From the NCBI RefSeq assembly GCF_002277895.1, contig NZ_CP022998.1, positions 1,655,501-1,719,500 on the forward strand: DNA of 64,000 bases, given 5' to 3'. This stretch comes from Rhizobium sp. 11515TR. GTDB lineage: Bacteria; Pseudomonadota; Alphaproteobacteria; Rhizobiales; Rhizobiaceae. This document shows, one piece after another, positions 19,281-28,604 of this stretch. Positions within the stretch are counted from its first letter, which is position 1. Each line of letters opens with the position of its first letter. The position numbers and the translations under genes are program-made. Below the pieces are notes generated by a model that was not told the origin of the DNA, did not search any database, and worked only from the letters and a program-made list of their open reading frames with translations.

Positions 19281-20065
19281 TATCGCAAACGATCCGCATC
19301 ACCACAGACGAGCGCGGTGTCGCCTATCTGACGCTGACGCGCGCCGAAAAGCACAATGCCCTTTCGGCTGAAATGATCGATGATTTGACGGTGGCTACAG
19401 AAGACCTTGCTCACGATAGGGCAGTCCGGGTCGTCGTGTTGACCGGCGAGGGCGCCAGTTTCTGTGCCGGCGGCGATCTCGGCTGGATGCGTGCCCAGTT
19501 CGATGCCGCGCGGGACGGGCGCATGGCCGAGGCGCGACGGCTTGCCATGCTGTTCAAGACGCTGAACGAATTGCCGAAGCCGCTGATCGCACGCGTTCAT
19601 GGCAATGCCTTTGGCGGCGGCATCGGCATCCTTAGCGTCTGCGATATGGTGATTGCGGCATCGACGGCCCGCTTCGGCCTCACGGAAGTACGCCTCGGCA
19701 TCATCCCGGCCACGATCAGCCCCTATGTCGTCGCACGCATCGGCGAGACGAATGCCCGTCCGTTGTTTCTCTCCGGCAAAATCATCGATGCCTGGCAGGC
19801 ACATGCTGCCGGCCTGCTGTCGCGGGTCGTGGCGGAGGAGGCGTTGGATGAAGCTGTGGAGTCCGAGGTCCGCCATTTTCTGGCGGCGTCACCACAGGCT
19901 GCCGCTCGTGCCAAGGCCCTGGCGCGTTCCGTCGGTAGGCCGATTACCGATGGCATGATCGATCACGTCGTCGAACAATTGGCAGATGCTTGGGAGACCG
20001 ACGAGGCGAAGGAAGGCATCACCGCCTTCTTCGAAAAGCGGCAGCCGAACTGGCGATCGACCTAA
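19277..20065 (+). CDS. liuC: Methylglutaconyl-CoA hydratase (enoyl-CoA hydratase family)
   Basis: A 262-residue crotonase-fold enzyme. VVLTGEGASFCAGGDLGWM supplies the oxyanion hole, followed by ARVHGNAFGGGIGILSVCD. LTEVRLGIIPATISPYVV is the usual location of the catalytic glutamate. Its place at the end of the leucine operon indicates hydration of 3-methylglutaconyl-CoA to HMG-CoA rather than fatty acid oxidation. The stop overlaps the convergent gene at 20062 by 4 bases. Confidence 0.92.
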   Translation: MISQTIRITTDERGVAYLTLTRAEKHNALSAEMIDDLTVATEDLAHDRAVRVVVLTGEGASFCAGGDLGWMRAQFDAARDGRMAEARRLAMLFKTLNELPKPLIARVHGNAFGGGIGILSVCDMVIAASTARFGLTEVRLGIIPATISPYVVARIGETNARPLFLSGKIIDAWQAHAAGLLSRVVAEEALDEAVESEVRHFLAASPQAAARAKALARSVGRPITDGMIDHVVEQLADAWETDEAKEGITAFFEKRQPNWRST

Positions 20066-21432
20066 ACGAGCCTGTTGTTTGCGATGGTCAGCTGCGGGAA
20101 TTGCGTGCCTCCCTTGATGAGATCGCCGGATGCCGGCTTGTCCCAGCGAAAGCCCATGATCGCGGCTTGCTGCATCTCCTGGAAAAGGTTGCCCGCAATC
20201 ACCGCCGAGCCGGCGCCATCCGCGACCGAGACCACGCAGCCAATGCCGGCGTGCCTGACTATGTTGCCTGTCGCGACGACGTTGCGGAGATATTGACCCC
20301 AGCCGAGCCTCATGCCCCAGAGCGGCGCATTCTCGATGACATTATCGGCAACAAGCGTATCGGCCTCGGCCGAGATGCCGATGCCGAAACCGCCATCCTG
20401 CGCATAAGGGGCGGTGAGCGACAGATTGCGGATGACATTGCCCGTCACCGAAGCGAGCCTTCCGCCCTTGTCGAAATTGGTGACTGAAATGCCGTTGGCA
20501 GCGCCATCGACTAGATTGTTATTGATCGTGGCGCCGACGAATTCGAATTCGCAGTAGATGGCGGTTTCACCTGAGCGCAGGCACTGATTGTTCGAGATCT
20601 GCACATTCGATGCCGAGTTGGCGCGGATGGCGGTGAAGGCGCAGTCGGTGATCTGATTGCCCGAAACCGTGACGCCATCGGCGCGGAAGACGTTGATGCC
20701 GTTGCCGTTCTGGCCGGTGCCGCCGCCATTGGCGCGGATGCGCGCAATGCGGTTGTTGGTGACGCTGCTGCCATCCTCGGCCTTGTCCCAGCGATGGATG
20801 AGGATACCGCCATTGCCGCAATCCTCGATGCGATTGCCTGTCACCGTCAATCCGGTTGACTGGACGGAATAGATGCCCGCCTCGGCCGCCCCGGAGATGT
20901 GGCTGCGCTCGATCCGGCCGCCGCAGCGCTCCAGCTGCAGTCCGTGCTTGCGGCTGCCGGTAACTTCGCAATTGTCGATCAGCACTTCGTCGACGCCGGT
21001 AAATTGCAGAAGGCCGCCTGCATAATCGGCAAGCCAGCGATTGCCGCCATCGAGCACAAGGCCGGAAAGCTCGATGCGTCTGGCCTTGTCCGCATTCATC
21101 AAATGGCCGTCGCCGCCATAGACCAGCCGCGACGCGCCGGGAACGCCGGTAATGCGGGTATTATCCGGCAGCGTCAGGTTGGAGATGTTGTATGTGCCCG
21201 GCGGCAGGAAGAGCGGCATGTTGGTCCGTGCCGCATTGTCGATCATCGCCTGCAGCTTGCCGCTCTTGAAGTCGCTGGCGCCCGGCGTCGTCTTCAGCGC
21301 AACGGCATCGAGCGGCCCCCGCAGCTCGGCACCCGCCATCTTGGCCAGCGACGCGGCAACAACGCGGGGCGCAAGCAGGCCAGCCGCTGCCGAAGCGGCG
21401 AGGGAAGCGATGAAGGCGCGGCGTTGGATCAT
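20062..21432 (-). CDS. Tat-exported right-handed beta-helix protein (TIGR03808 type)
   Basis: The 456-residue protein begins MIQRRAFIASLAASAAAGLL, a twin-arginine signal with a following hydrophobic core and a likely cleavage after VVA. The rest is a long run of short Asn/Gly/Ile repeats such as VTGNRIEDCGNGGILIHRW, VSGNQITDCAFTAIRANSA and ISNNQCLRSGETAIYCEF, typical of pectate-lyase-like parallel beta helices. I recall it as the TIGR03808 Tat-repeat family of Rhizobiales; its activity is unknown. A polysaccharide-binding or lyase role is possible. A GGAG site precedes the ATG. Confidence 0.88.
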   Translation of the reverse strand: MIQRRAFIASLAASAAAGLLAPRVVAASLAKMAGAELRGPLDAVALKTTPGASDFKSGKLQAMIDNAARTNMPLFLPPGTYNISNLTLPDNTRITGVPGASRLVYGGDGHLMNADKARRIELSGLVLDGGNRWLADYAGGLLQFTGVDEVLIDNCEVTGSRKHGLQLERCGGRIERSHISGAAEAGIYSVQSTGLTVTGNRIEDCGNGGILIHRWDKAEDGSSVTNNRIARIRANGGGTGQNGNGINVFRADGVTVSGNQITDCAFTAIRANSASNVQISNNQCLRSGETAIYCEFEFVGATINNNLVDGAANGISVTNFDKGGRLASVTGNVIRNLSLTAPYAQDGGFGIGISAEADTLVADNVIENAPLWGMRLGWGQYLRNVVATGNIVRHAGIGCVVSVADGAGSAVIAGNLFQEMQQAAIMGFRWDKPASGDLIKGGTQFPQLTIANNRLV

Positions 21433-21638
21433 TGCGAACTCCTGGAACGGCGCTATCGAAGCAGAAATCGTGCCAAGCCTATCTGTGCCGTTTTGATACG
21501 GGGGCCATTCTCAAACGCTTTCCGTAGGCCAAGAGCCTCGACCTCTTTCTATTTCATTTACCAGTCCGGTACAGGCGATGATCCGCACCTAATCCATTTG
21601 CGCTAGGGGCGACTCGCCGTGCATGTTACCGCTGCCGC

Positions 21639-22409
21639 ATGCGGATCGCGGCCTTTCAACGTCTGGCACTTTTCGACGCCGTCGAGCAGGTGGCCGAGGT
21701 TTTGGCACGCGATCTCGCTTGGGCGGAGATGCAGGGTATCGATCTCGCCCTCTTTCCAGAATGCTATCTGCAGGGGCACAGCTACAACGAAGCTGTTGCC
21801 AAACGCCGCGCGATTTCGTTGGACGATCCGCATCTGAACGCCTTAGTTTCCCGTTTCGCAGCGGGGAAAACGACAGCGGTCGTCGGCTTTTTCGAGCGAA
21901 GGGACGATGGGATCTACAATAGTGCCCTCGTCGGCAGGTCCGGCCGGATCATCGGGGTCTATGCCAAAGCACATCCGCTGGAGAAGGGCTGCATGGCCGG
22001 AAAGGATTTTCCGATCTGGAAGGAGGGATATTGGCGCTTCGGCATTAATATTTGCGCCGATCTCAGATATCCCTACACCGCGCGTCGCCTCGCTCAAAAG
22101 GGCGCAGGCCTCATCTGTAATCCCATCAATCTCATGCTCCGGCCCCACAAAGCCGAGATGTGGCATAAGCCGGGCATTTCAGGACTGCAGATCTGTGCCA
22201 GGCATACGGGCTGCTGGATCATGGCGTCGGATGTGGTCGGAAGCAACGAGGATGGCTGGGTGAGCTACGGCAGCACCGCTATCGTCGATCCGAACGGCGT
22301 CGTCGTCGCAAGGGCGAAGCCCTATTGCGAGGACGTCCTGATTTTCGATCTGCCGGATCGACAACCCGAACGACGATTCGCTCAAAAAGCTGCCGCCATC
22401 GCTACCTAA
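21639..22409 (+). CDS. Carbon-nitrogen hydrolase (nitrilase superfamily)
   Basis: The 256-residue enzyme has the full nitrilase-superfamily triad: Glu41 in ALFPECY, Lys110 in GVYAKAHPLE and Cys139 in INICADLRYP. The fold is that of amidases and N-carbamoyl hydrolases that cleave C-N bonds. The length is near the lower end of the family. No clear binding site precedes the ATG, so the start is less certain. It stands alone between the divergent beta-helix gene and the exonuclease gene. The substrate is not predictable. Confidence 0.88.
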   Translation: MRIAAFQRLALFDAVEQVAEVLARDLAWAEMQGIDLALFPECYLQGHSYNEAVAKRRAISLDDPHLNALVSRFAAGKTTAVVGFFERRDDGIYNSALVGRSGRIIGVYAKAHPLEKGCMAGKDFPIWKEGYWRFGINICADLRYPYTARRLAQKGAGLICNPINLMLRPHKAEMWHKPGISGLQICARHTGCWIMASDVVGSNEDGWVSYGSTAIVDPNGVVVARAKPYCEDVLIFDLPDRQPERRFAQKAAAIAT

Positions 22410-22438
22410 TCGTGCAAATCGCGCTATCCTCTTAAATC

Positions 22439-23449
22439 ATGAGACCCGATCAACTGCTTTATCCGGCGCCTGAGGGCTTGTTTTGCCCGATCGGCGGCTT
22501 CCATATCGATCCTGTGCAACCGGTCGAGCGGGCACTTGTTACGCATGGTCATTCGGATCATGCCCGCTCCGGTCATGCCCATGTGCTCGCCACGCGCCAG
22601 ACGCTCGATATTATGCGCATCCGCTATGGCGATGATTTTGCCGGCTCGCGGCAGGCAATCGGCTTCGGCGAGGAGGTGACGATTAACGGCGTCAGGGTGC
22701 AGTTCCATCCGGCGGGCCATGTGCTCGGCTCGGCGCAGATCGCAGTGGAGAAGGATGGGCTGCGCATCGTCGTCTCAGGCGATTACAAGCGCCGGCCGGA
22801 CCCGACCTGTGAAGCCTATGTGCCGGTTCCCTGCGACGTCTTCATCACTGAGGCGACCTTCGGGCTGCCCGTTTTCCATCACCCGGATCCTATGGCCGAA
22901 ACGCGCAAGCTCCTGGCTTCGCTTCGCCAGTTTCCGGAACGAACACATCTGATCGGTGCCTATGCGCTCGGCAAGGCGCAGCGCGTCATTCGCCTGCTGC
23001 GCGATGCCGGCTATGACAAGCCGATCTATATTCATGGCGCATTGGAAACGCTGTGCGACTACTATGTCAGCCAGGGCATCGAACTCGGCGAACTCAAACC
23101 GGCCACCATCGAAAGCCGGGATCAATCGATCTTCCATGGTGCCGTCGTTGTCGGCCCACCCTCCGCTTTCCAGGACCGCTGGGCGAGGCGGTTCCATGAT
23201 CCGCTGCCGGCTTTCGCCTCGGGCTGGATGATGGTGCGCCAGCGCGCCAAGCAGCTCGGGGTCGAGCTGCCGCTGGTCATATCGGATCATTGCGACTGGC
23301 CGGAGTTGACCGAGACGATTTCCGACCTGAAGCCGAGCGAGGTGTGGGTCACCCACGGCCGCGAGGAAGCGTTGGTGCGCTGGTGCGAGTTGCAGGGCAT
23401 CGCCGCCAAGCCGCTGCATCTCATCGGCTATGAAGACGAGGGCGATTGA
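22439..23449 (+). CDS. Ligase-associated DNA damage response exonuclease
   Basis: This 336-residue metallo-beta-lactamase/beta-CASP protein carries the metal motif VTHGHSDHARSGH near residues 33-45, a second histidine in FHPAGHVLGSAQI, and IVVSGDYKRRPDPTCE. It matches the ligase-associated 3' exonuclease family (TIGR04122) that works with an ATP-dependent ligase in DNA end repair. Late HGR and the ISDHCDWPEL segment are family-specific. It overlaps the ligase gene by 4 bases, so coupled translation is likely. Confidence 0.92.
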   Translation: MRPDQLLYPAPEGLFCPIGGFHIDPVQPVERALVTHGHSDHARSGHAHVLATRQTLDIMRIRYGDDFAGSRQAIGFGEEVTINGVRVQFHPAGHVLGSAQIAVEKDGLRIVVSGDYKRRPDPTCEAYVPVPCDVFITEATFGLPVFHHPDPMAETRKLLASLRQFPERTHLIGAYALGKAQRVIRLLRDAGYDKPIYIHGALETLCDYYVSQGIELGELKPATIESRDQSIFHGAVVVGPPSAFQDRWARRFHDPLPAFASGWMMVRQRAKQLGVELPLVISDHCDWPELTETISDLKPSEVWVTHGREEALVRWCELQGIAAKPLHLIGYEDEGD

Positions 23450-25086
23450 TGAAAGCCTTTGCCGACCTCCTCGACCGCCTGGTGCTGACGCCGAGCCGCA
23501 ACGGCAAGCTGAAGCTGCTGACCGATTATTTCCGCGATACGCCAGACCCAGATCGTGGCTATGGTCTGGCCGCCATCGCCGGCACGCTCGAGGTGCGCAA
23601 CGTCAAGCCCGCCATGTTGCGCGAGCTCGTTCTCGAGCGCATGGACGAGGTGCTGTTCCGCTATTCTTACGACTATGTCGGCGATCTTGCCGAAACGATC
23701 TCGCTGGTCTGGGACAAGGAGAGCGATATTGAGCGTCCCGCCGGCGAGCAACCGAAGCTCGGCGAGGTTGTTCGCAGCATGAATGCGCTTGGGCGGACCG
23801 AAGTGCGCAGCTTCGTCCGCGACCTGTTGGATCGGTTGGATACGTCGGGCCGCTTTGCCTTCCTGAAGCTTGCGACCGGCTCGATGCGCATCGGTGTTTC
23901 AGCCCGGCTTGCCAAACAGGCGCTGGCCGAACTCAGCGGCAGGGATGTGACCGAAATCGAAACGCTTTGGCATGGTCTGCAGCCGCCCTATGAAAGCCTG
24001 TTCCGCTGGCTGGAAGGCAAGGCGGAGAAACCGGTATTGGCAACACCGGCAATCTTCCATTCCGTCATGCTCGCCAATCCCGTTGAGCCGGGCGACCTTG
24101 AGGGCCTCGACCCCCGCGATTTCGCCGCTGAATGGAAGTGGGATGGCATCCGCGTCCAGCTTTCGCGCTCTGGGAACACGAGCAAGCTTTATTCACGCTC
24201 TGGCGACGACATATCCGGCGCCTTTCCCGACGTTGTGGACGCCATGAATTTCGAGGGCGTCATGGATGGCGAGCTGCTGGTCGGCGGCACCGTTCGCTCC
24301 AATAGCCCGACACGCAGCTTTTCCGATCTGCAGCAGCGCCTCAACCGCAAGACCGTGACGGCAAAGATGCTGGACGAGTTTCCGGCCTTCATCCGCGCCT
24401 ATGATCTTCTTTTTGACGGCGCGGAGGACGTGCGTGCTCGCGGTTTCCTCGATCGACGGGAGCGGCTGACGGAGATCATCGATGCCACGCCCCACGACCG
24501 CTTTGATCTGTCGCCGCTCATCGATTTCTCTTCCTGGGAGGAGCTCGACCGCCTGCGCTCCTCGCCGCCCGATCCGGTGATCGAAGGCGTGATGATCAAG
24601 CGCAGGGACAGCGCCTATCTCGCAGGCCGCGCCAAAGGCCCATGGTTCAAGTGGAAGCGCGATCCCTATAATGTCGATGCCGTGCTGATGTATGCGCAGC
24701 GCGGCCACGGCAAGCGTTCCAGCTATTATTCCGATTTCACCTTTGGCGTCTGGGCGACGACTCCGGAGGGCGAGCAGCTCGTGCCTGTCGGCAAGGCCTA
24801 TTTCGGCTTTACCGATGCGGAGCTTGAGGTGCTCGACAAGTTCGTGCGCAACAATACGGTCGACCGTTTCGGCCCCGTGCGTGCTGTGCGCGCCGATCGC
24901 GATTTCGGCTTCGTGCTCGAGGTGGCCTTTGAAGGCATCAACCGCTCCACCCGGCACAAATCGGGCGTCGCCATGCGCTTTCCCCGCATTGCCCGACTGC
25001 GGCCCGACAAACCGCCCTACGAGGCCGACAGGCTGGAAACTTTGATTGCGATGATTGACGCCAAGGCTCCGGTTGTCGATGAATAG
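23446..25086 (+). CDS. ATP-dependent DNA ligase, cisplatin damage response type
   Basis: The 546-residue ligase has an N-terminal DNA-binding domain, then the nucleotidyltransferase motif I AAEWKWDGIRVQL with the adenylated lysine at 231. It continues with FEGVMDGELLVG (motif III), AYDLLFDGAED and EGVMIKRRDS, and motif V in KWKRDPYNVDAVLMY. The C-terminal OB-fold ends VAMRFPRIARLRPDK. The type is that found with the exonuclease, the Lhr-like helicase and PdeM in bacterial repair clusters. Here the helicase and PdeM genes do not follow; the next gene is a hydrolase. Confidence 0.93.
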   Translation: MMKAFADLLDRLVLTPSRNGKLKLLTDYFRDTPDPDRGYGLAAIAGTLEVRNVKPAMLRELVLERMDEVLFRYSYDYVGDLAETISLVWDKESDIERPAGEQPKLGEVVRSMNALGRTEVRSFVRDLLDRLDTSGRFAFLKLATGSMRIGVSARLAKQALAELSGRDVTEIETLWHGLQPPYESLFRWLEGKAEKPVLATPAIFHSVMLANPVEPGDLEGLDPRDFAAEWKWDGIRVQLSRSGNTSKLYSRSGDDISGAFPDVVDAMNFEGVMDGELLVGGTVRSNSPTRSFSDLQQRLNRKTVTAKMLDEFPAFIRAYDLLFDGAEDVRARGFLDRRERLTEIIDATPHDRFDLSPLIDFSSWEELDRLRSSPPDPVIEGVMIKRRDSAYLAGRAKGPWFKWKRDPYNVDAVLMYAQRGHGKRSSYYSDFTFGVWATTPEGEQLVPVGKAYFGFTDAELEVLDKFVRNNTVDRFGPVRAVRADRDFGFVLEVAFEGINRSTRHKSGVAMRFPRIARLRPDKPPYEADRLETLIAMIDAKAPVVDE

Positions 25087-25181
25087 GCGAGGGCGATTCC
25101 TCACCACAAAGTGAGTTGGCCTAGCCTTCCAACCCGTGCAGATTTGATCTGCGCCGGGATATTTCGACAGAGCCCACGACC

Positions 25182-26162
25182 ATGTCCGACGACCACGCAT
25201 TTCGTCCCAATCGCCGCAGCCTTCTAGCCGCTATTGCCTTCACGCTCTTTGCCCCCAACATCGTCAGAGCTGCCGATGACAGTACGACTGCAAGCAAGCC
25301 TGCCGAGAAGAAGAGTGTCGCCACCCGGAGCGACGAGAAGGCCGAGGATGCGCCGCCGCTGCTTTCGGGCGACTATGCCAAGGAGCGTCATCTGTTTCGC
25401 ACCGATCTCGTGAGCAAGGGACCTGCTCCCGATATCTACGAACCGCTAGTGACGCCATCGACCGCCGAACGGCTTTTCTATCGCAGCGGTGTCGGCGAGG
25501 AGCTGGAGCTCGTGGCCTGGGTTTCCCGCTATACGCGTTCGGAAAAACCGAAGCCGGCCGTACTTTTCCTGCATGGCGGTAATGCCATCGGGCAGGGACA
25601 TTGGCAGCTGATGAAGCCCTATGTTGAGGCCGGCTACGTCGTCATGATCCCTTCCATGCGCGGCGAAAACGGCCAGAAGGGCAATTTTTCCGGCTTTTAC
25701 GACGAAGTTGCCGATGTGCTGGCCGCGTCCAACCGGCTGCGGCATCTGCCGGGTGTCGATCCGCATCGCATGTTTCTGGCTGGCCACAGCATAGGCGGTA
25801 CGCTCGCCATGCTCGCCGCCATGTCGACGAAGCGCTTCCGTGCGGTCGCGCCGATATCCGGCAACCCCGACGCTTACGCCTTCTTCAGCCGCTATCCGCA
25901 GGACATTCGCTTCAACACCAGGAACCCGCGCGAATACCAGATGCGCTCGCCGCTCTGCTACGCGCACAGCTTCAAAAGTCCGATAAAGCTGTTCCACGGA
26001 ACCGAAGAGGCACATTTCGACTCGCGCCTGTCGCTGCTCTCCAAACGGGCAACGGCCGCCGGCGTCAAGATGGAAATGGCGACGGTGCCGGGCAGCCACA
26101 ATTCGGCTCTGCCGGGCGAAATCGCTCAAAGTATCGAGTTCTTTAAGAGCGTGGCCGTTTAA
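25182..26162 (+). CDS. Exported alpha/beta hydrolase
   Basis: The 326-residue protein starts with RPNRRSLLAAIAFTLFAPN and an IVRA cleavage site, a Tat-like signal. After a Lys/Ser-rich spacer comes an alpha/beta hydrolase with VLFLHGGNAIGQGHW for the oxyanion region and GHSIGGTLAMLAAM carrying the nucleophile serine. GSHNSALPGE near the end supplies the catalytic histidine. It resembles dienelactone hydrolase or prolyl-oligopeptidase-like esterases. It probably acts in the periplasm on an ester or peptide. It is downstream of the ligase but separated by 95 bases. Confidence 0.82.
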   Translation: MSDDHAFRPNRRSLLAAIAFTLFAPNIVRAADDSTTASKPAEKKSVATRSDEKAEDAPPLLSGDYAKERHLFRTDLVSKGPAPDIYEPLVTPSTAERLFYRSGVGEELELVAWVSRYTRSEKPKPAVLFLHGGNAIGQGHWQLMKPYVEAGYVVMIPSMRGENGQKGNFSGFYDEVADVLAASNRLRHLPGVDPHRMFLAGHSIGGTLAMLAAMSTKRFRAVAPISGNPDAYAFFSRYPQDIRFNTRNPREYQMRSPLCYAHSFKSPIKLFHGTEEAHFDSRLSLLSKRATAAGVKMEMATVPGSHNSALPGEIAQSIEFFKSVAV

Positions 26163-26218
26163 ACCAGCCTCGCAAAAGCGGCGCGGGAGATGAGCCGAAC
26201 CGCTTCGCGAGTCGATGT

Positions 26219-28351
26219 TTACGCCATCAGCTTCTCGATCAGTGCCGTTGCCGCTTCCGCAATCACCGTGCCGGGCGGGAAGATTGCGTCCGCCCCGGCC
26301 GCTTCCAGCGCCGCGAAATCCTGTGGCGGGATGACGCCGCCGACGGCGATCAGCACATTGCCGGCATGACGGCGCGCAAGCGCTTCCTTCAGTTCCGGCA
26401 CCAGCGTCAGATGGCCGGCGGCAAGGGATGATGCGCCGAGGATGTCGACGCCTTCGCGAACGGCGACATCGGCCACTTCTTCCGGAGTCTGGAACATGGC
26501 GCCGACGACGACATCGAAGCCGAGATCGGCAAAGGCCGTCGCAATTACCTTCTGTCCGCGATCATGGCCGTCCTGGCCCATCTTGGCGATGAGGATGCGG
26601 GGCTTTTCGCCGCGTGCTCTGCGAAAGGCTTCGACCTTGGCGGCTGCCTTGTTGAAGATGGGGTCCGTGTCGCCGACTTCCTGGCGATAGACGCCGGAAA
26701 TGGTCCTGATGTCGGCCACATGCCGGCCATATGCCTTTTCCAGCGCCAGCGAAATTTCGCCGACAGTCGCTCTTGCCCTTGCTGCCTTGACGGCGAAGTC
26801 GAGCAGATTGCCCGTGCCTGTGCGCGCCGCATCCGTCAGAGCGTCGAGGGCGGTCTCGACGGCGGCCGTCTCGCGCGTGCCCTTCAATTGCTGCAGCTTG
26901 GATAGCTGACGTGCACGCACTTCGGAATTGTCGACCTTCAACACGTCGACTTCGATATCCTTCTCCGGCCTGGAAAAGTTGATGCCGACGAGTGTCTGGT
27001 GGCCGCTGTCGATGCGCGCTTGCGTGCGTGCGGCAGCTTCTTCGATGCGAAGCTTCGGAATGCCTTTCTCGATAGCCTTCGCCATGCCGCCCAGCGCTTC
27101 TACTTCCTCGATATGGGCAAGGGCGCGGGCCGCAAGATCGTGGGTCAGCCGCTCGACATAGGTCGAGCCGCCCCAGGGATCAATGATGCCTGTTGTCCCC
27201 GATTCCTTCTGCAGCAGGATCTGCGTGTTGCGGGCGACGCGGGCGGAGTGATCCGTTGGCAGCGCCAGCGCTTCGTCGAAGGAATTGGTGTGCAGCGACT
27301 GGGTATGTCCCTGCGTTGCGGCCATCGCCTCGACCATGGTGCGGATGATGTTGTTCATCGGATCCTGCGCCGTCAGCGACCAGCCGGAGGTCTGGCTGTG
27401 GGTCCTGAGCGCCAGGGATTTCGGGTCTTTCGGTGCGAAATTCTTCTGCATCAGCGCGGCCCAGATCAGCCGTCCCGCGCGCATCTTAGCAACCTCCATG
27501 AAGAAGTTCATGCCGACGGCCCAGAAGAAGGAGAGGCGAGGGGCGAAGCTGTCTATATCGAGCCCAGCTGCCACGCCGGCACGCGCATATTCGATACCGT
27601 CGGCGATCGTATAGGCGAGCTCCAGATCCGCCGTCGCGCCAGCCTCCTGCATGTGGTAGCCGGAGATCGAGATGGAGTTGAACTTCGGCATCCGCTGGCT
27701 GGTATAGCTGAAAATGTCAGAAACGATCCGCATCGAGGGCTGTGGCGGATAGATATAGGTATTACGAACCATGAACTCCTTGAGGATGTCGTTCTGGATC
27801 GTGCCGGACAGTTTGTCCTCGGAGACGCCCTGCTCCTCCGCTGCGACGATATAGAGCGCCATGACCGGCAGCACCGCGCCGTTCATGGTCATCGAGACGC
27901 TCATCTCGTCGAGCGGAATGCCGTCGAAGAGCTGGCGCATATCGAGGATGGAATCGATCGCCACTCCCGCCATACCGACATCGCCTGATACCCTCGGATG
28001 ATCGCTGTCATAGCCGCGGTGAGTGGCAAGATCGAAGGCGACCGAGAGCCCTTTCTGGCCGGCGGCAAGATTGCGGCGATAGAAGGCATTGGACTCCTCG
28101 GCAGTGGAGAAGCCGGCATATTGGCGGATAGTCCAGGGCTGCTGGACATACATGGTCGGGTAGGGGCCACGCAGGAACGGTGCTGCGCCGGGGTAAGTGT
28201 CAAGGAAATTCAGGCCGGCAAGGTCGCTTTCGCCATAGCTGCGCTTGACGTGGATGCCTTCGGGAGTTTCCCAGAGTGGGGCGTCGATTGTTGGCGCCGC
28301 TGCCTGCGGCTTGGCCCAGGGGATGGTGGCGAAGTCGGGAATGCGGATCAT
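26219..28351 (-). CDS. scpA: Methylmalonyl-CoA mutase, large (B12-binding) subunit
   Basis: The 710-residue catalytic subunit isomerises methylmalonyl-CoA to succinyl-CoA. The substrate barrel opens [12 protein letters not shown], with [20 protein letters not shown] and RNNxxQ-like [20 protein letters not shown]. The C-terminal cobalamin domain has [15 protein letters not shown] (near 594) with the His that ligates cobalt, then GASSLAAGH. The length is normal. The frame is open upstream to 28522 through a palindromic repeat, but the family N-terminus begins at 28351. It serves propionyl-CoA from valine, isoleucine and odd-chain fats. Confidence 0.95.
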   Translation of the reverse strand: MIRIPDFATIPWAKPQAAAPTIDAPLWETPEGIHVKRSYGESDLAGLNFLDTYPGAAPFLRGPYPTMYVQQPWTIRQYAGFSTAEESNAFYRRNLAAGQKGLSVAFDLATHRGYDSDHPRVSGDVGMAGVAIDSILDMRQLFDGIPLDEMSVSMTMNGAVLPVMALYIVAAEEQGVSEDKLSGTIQNDILKEFMVRNTYIYPPQPSMRIVSDIFSYTSQRMPKFNSISISGYHMQEAGATADLELAYTIADGIEYARAGVAAGLDIDSFAPRLSFFWAVGMNFFMEVAKMRAGRLIWAALMQKNFAPKDPKSLALRTHSQTSGWSLTAQDPMNNIIRTMVEAMAATQGHTQSLHTNSFDEALALPTDHSARVARNTQILLQKESGTTGIIDPWGGSTYVERLTHDLAARALAHIEEVEALGGMAKAIEKGIPKLRIEEAAARTQARIDSGHQTLVGINFSRPEKDIEVDVLKVDNSEVRARQLSKLQQLKGTRETAAVETALDALTDAARTGTGNLLDFAVKAARARATVGEISLALEKAYGRHVADIRTISGVYRQEVGDTDPIFNKAAAKVEAFRRARGEKPRILIAKMGQDGHDRGQKVIATAFADLGFDVVVGAMFQTPEEVADVAVREGVDILGASSLAAGHLTLVPELKEALARRHAGNVLIAVGGVIPPQDFAALEAAGADAIFPPGTVIAEAATALIEKLMA

Positions 28352-28385
28352 GGAGCCGGGGCCTCCGTGGACGTCGAAAGTGCGA

Positions 28386-28575
28386 TACCCCCCTCTGTCG
28401 CTTTCGCGACATCTCCCCCACAAGGGGAGAGATTGGAAACTGGTGGAGCCTTTCTGCCCCAAACGGATACCGCATCTGCGGCAGCATAGGTTGTTATTCT
28501 CGCTGGGGTTAAATTCTGGCACGGAACGATCTCCCCCCCTGTGGGGGAGATGTCACGAAGTGACAGAGGAGGGTA
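28386..28575. repeat. Mosaic palindromic intergenic repeat (RIME-like)
   Basis: Two inverted arms of about 46 bases lie at 28386-28430 and 28530-28575. The left runs from TACCCCCCTCTGTCGC to CCCCACAAGGGGAGA; the right is its near-perfect complement, ending GACAGAGGAGGGTA. Each arm itself contains a short palindrome (CTCCCCC/GGGGGAG). This is the type of mosaic palindromic element dispersed between genes in Rhizobium and relatives. It separates the two mutase genes and could form a large hairpin in the transcript. Confidence 0.75.
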
Positions 28576-28604
28576 CCCAGTCTCGTCGAACACGATGTCC
28601 ATTC

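Noticed and set aside
28386..28575. Insertion sequence or transposon between the mutase genes
   Set aside because: There is no transposase frame and the whole element is about 190 bases; it fits a palindromic intergenic repeat better.
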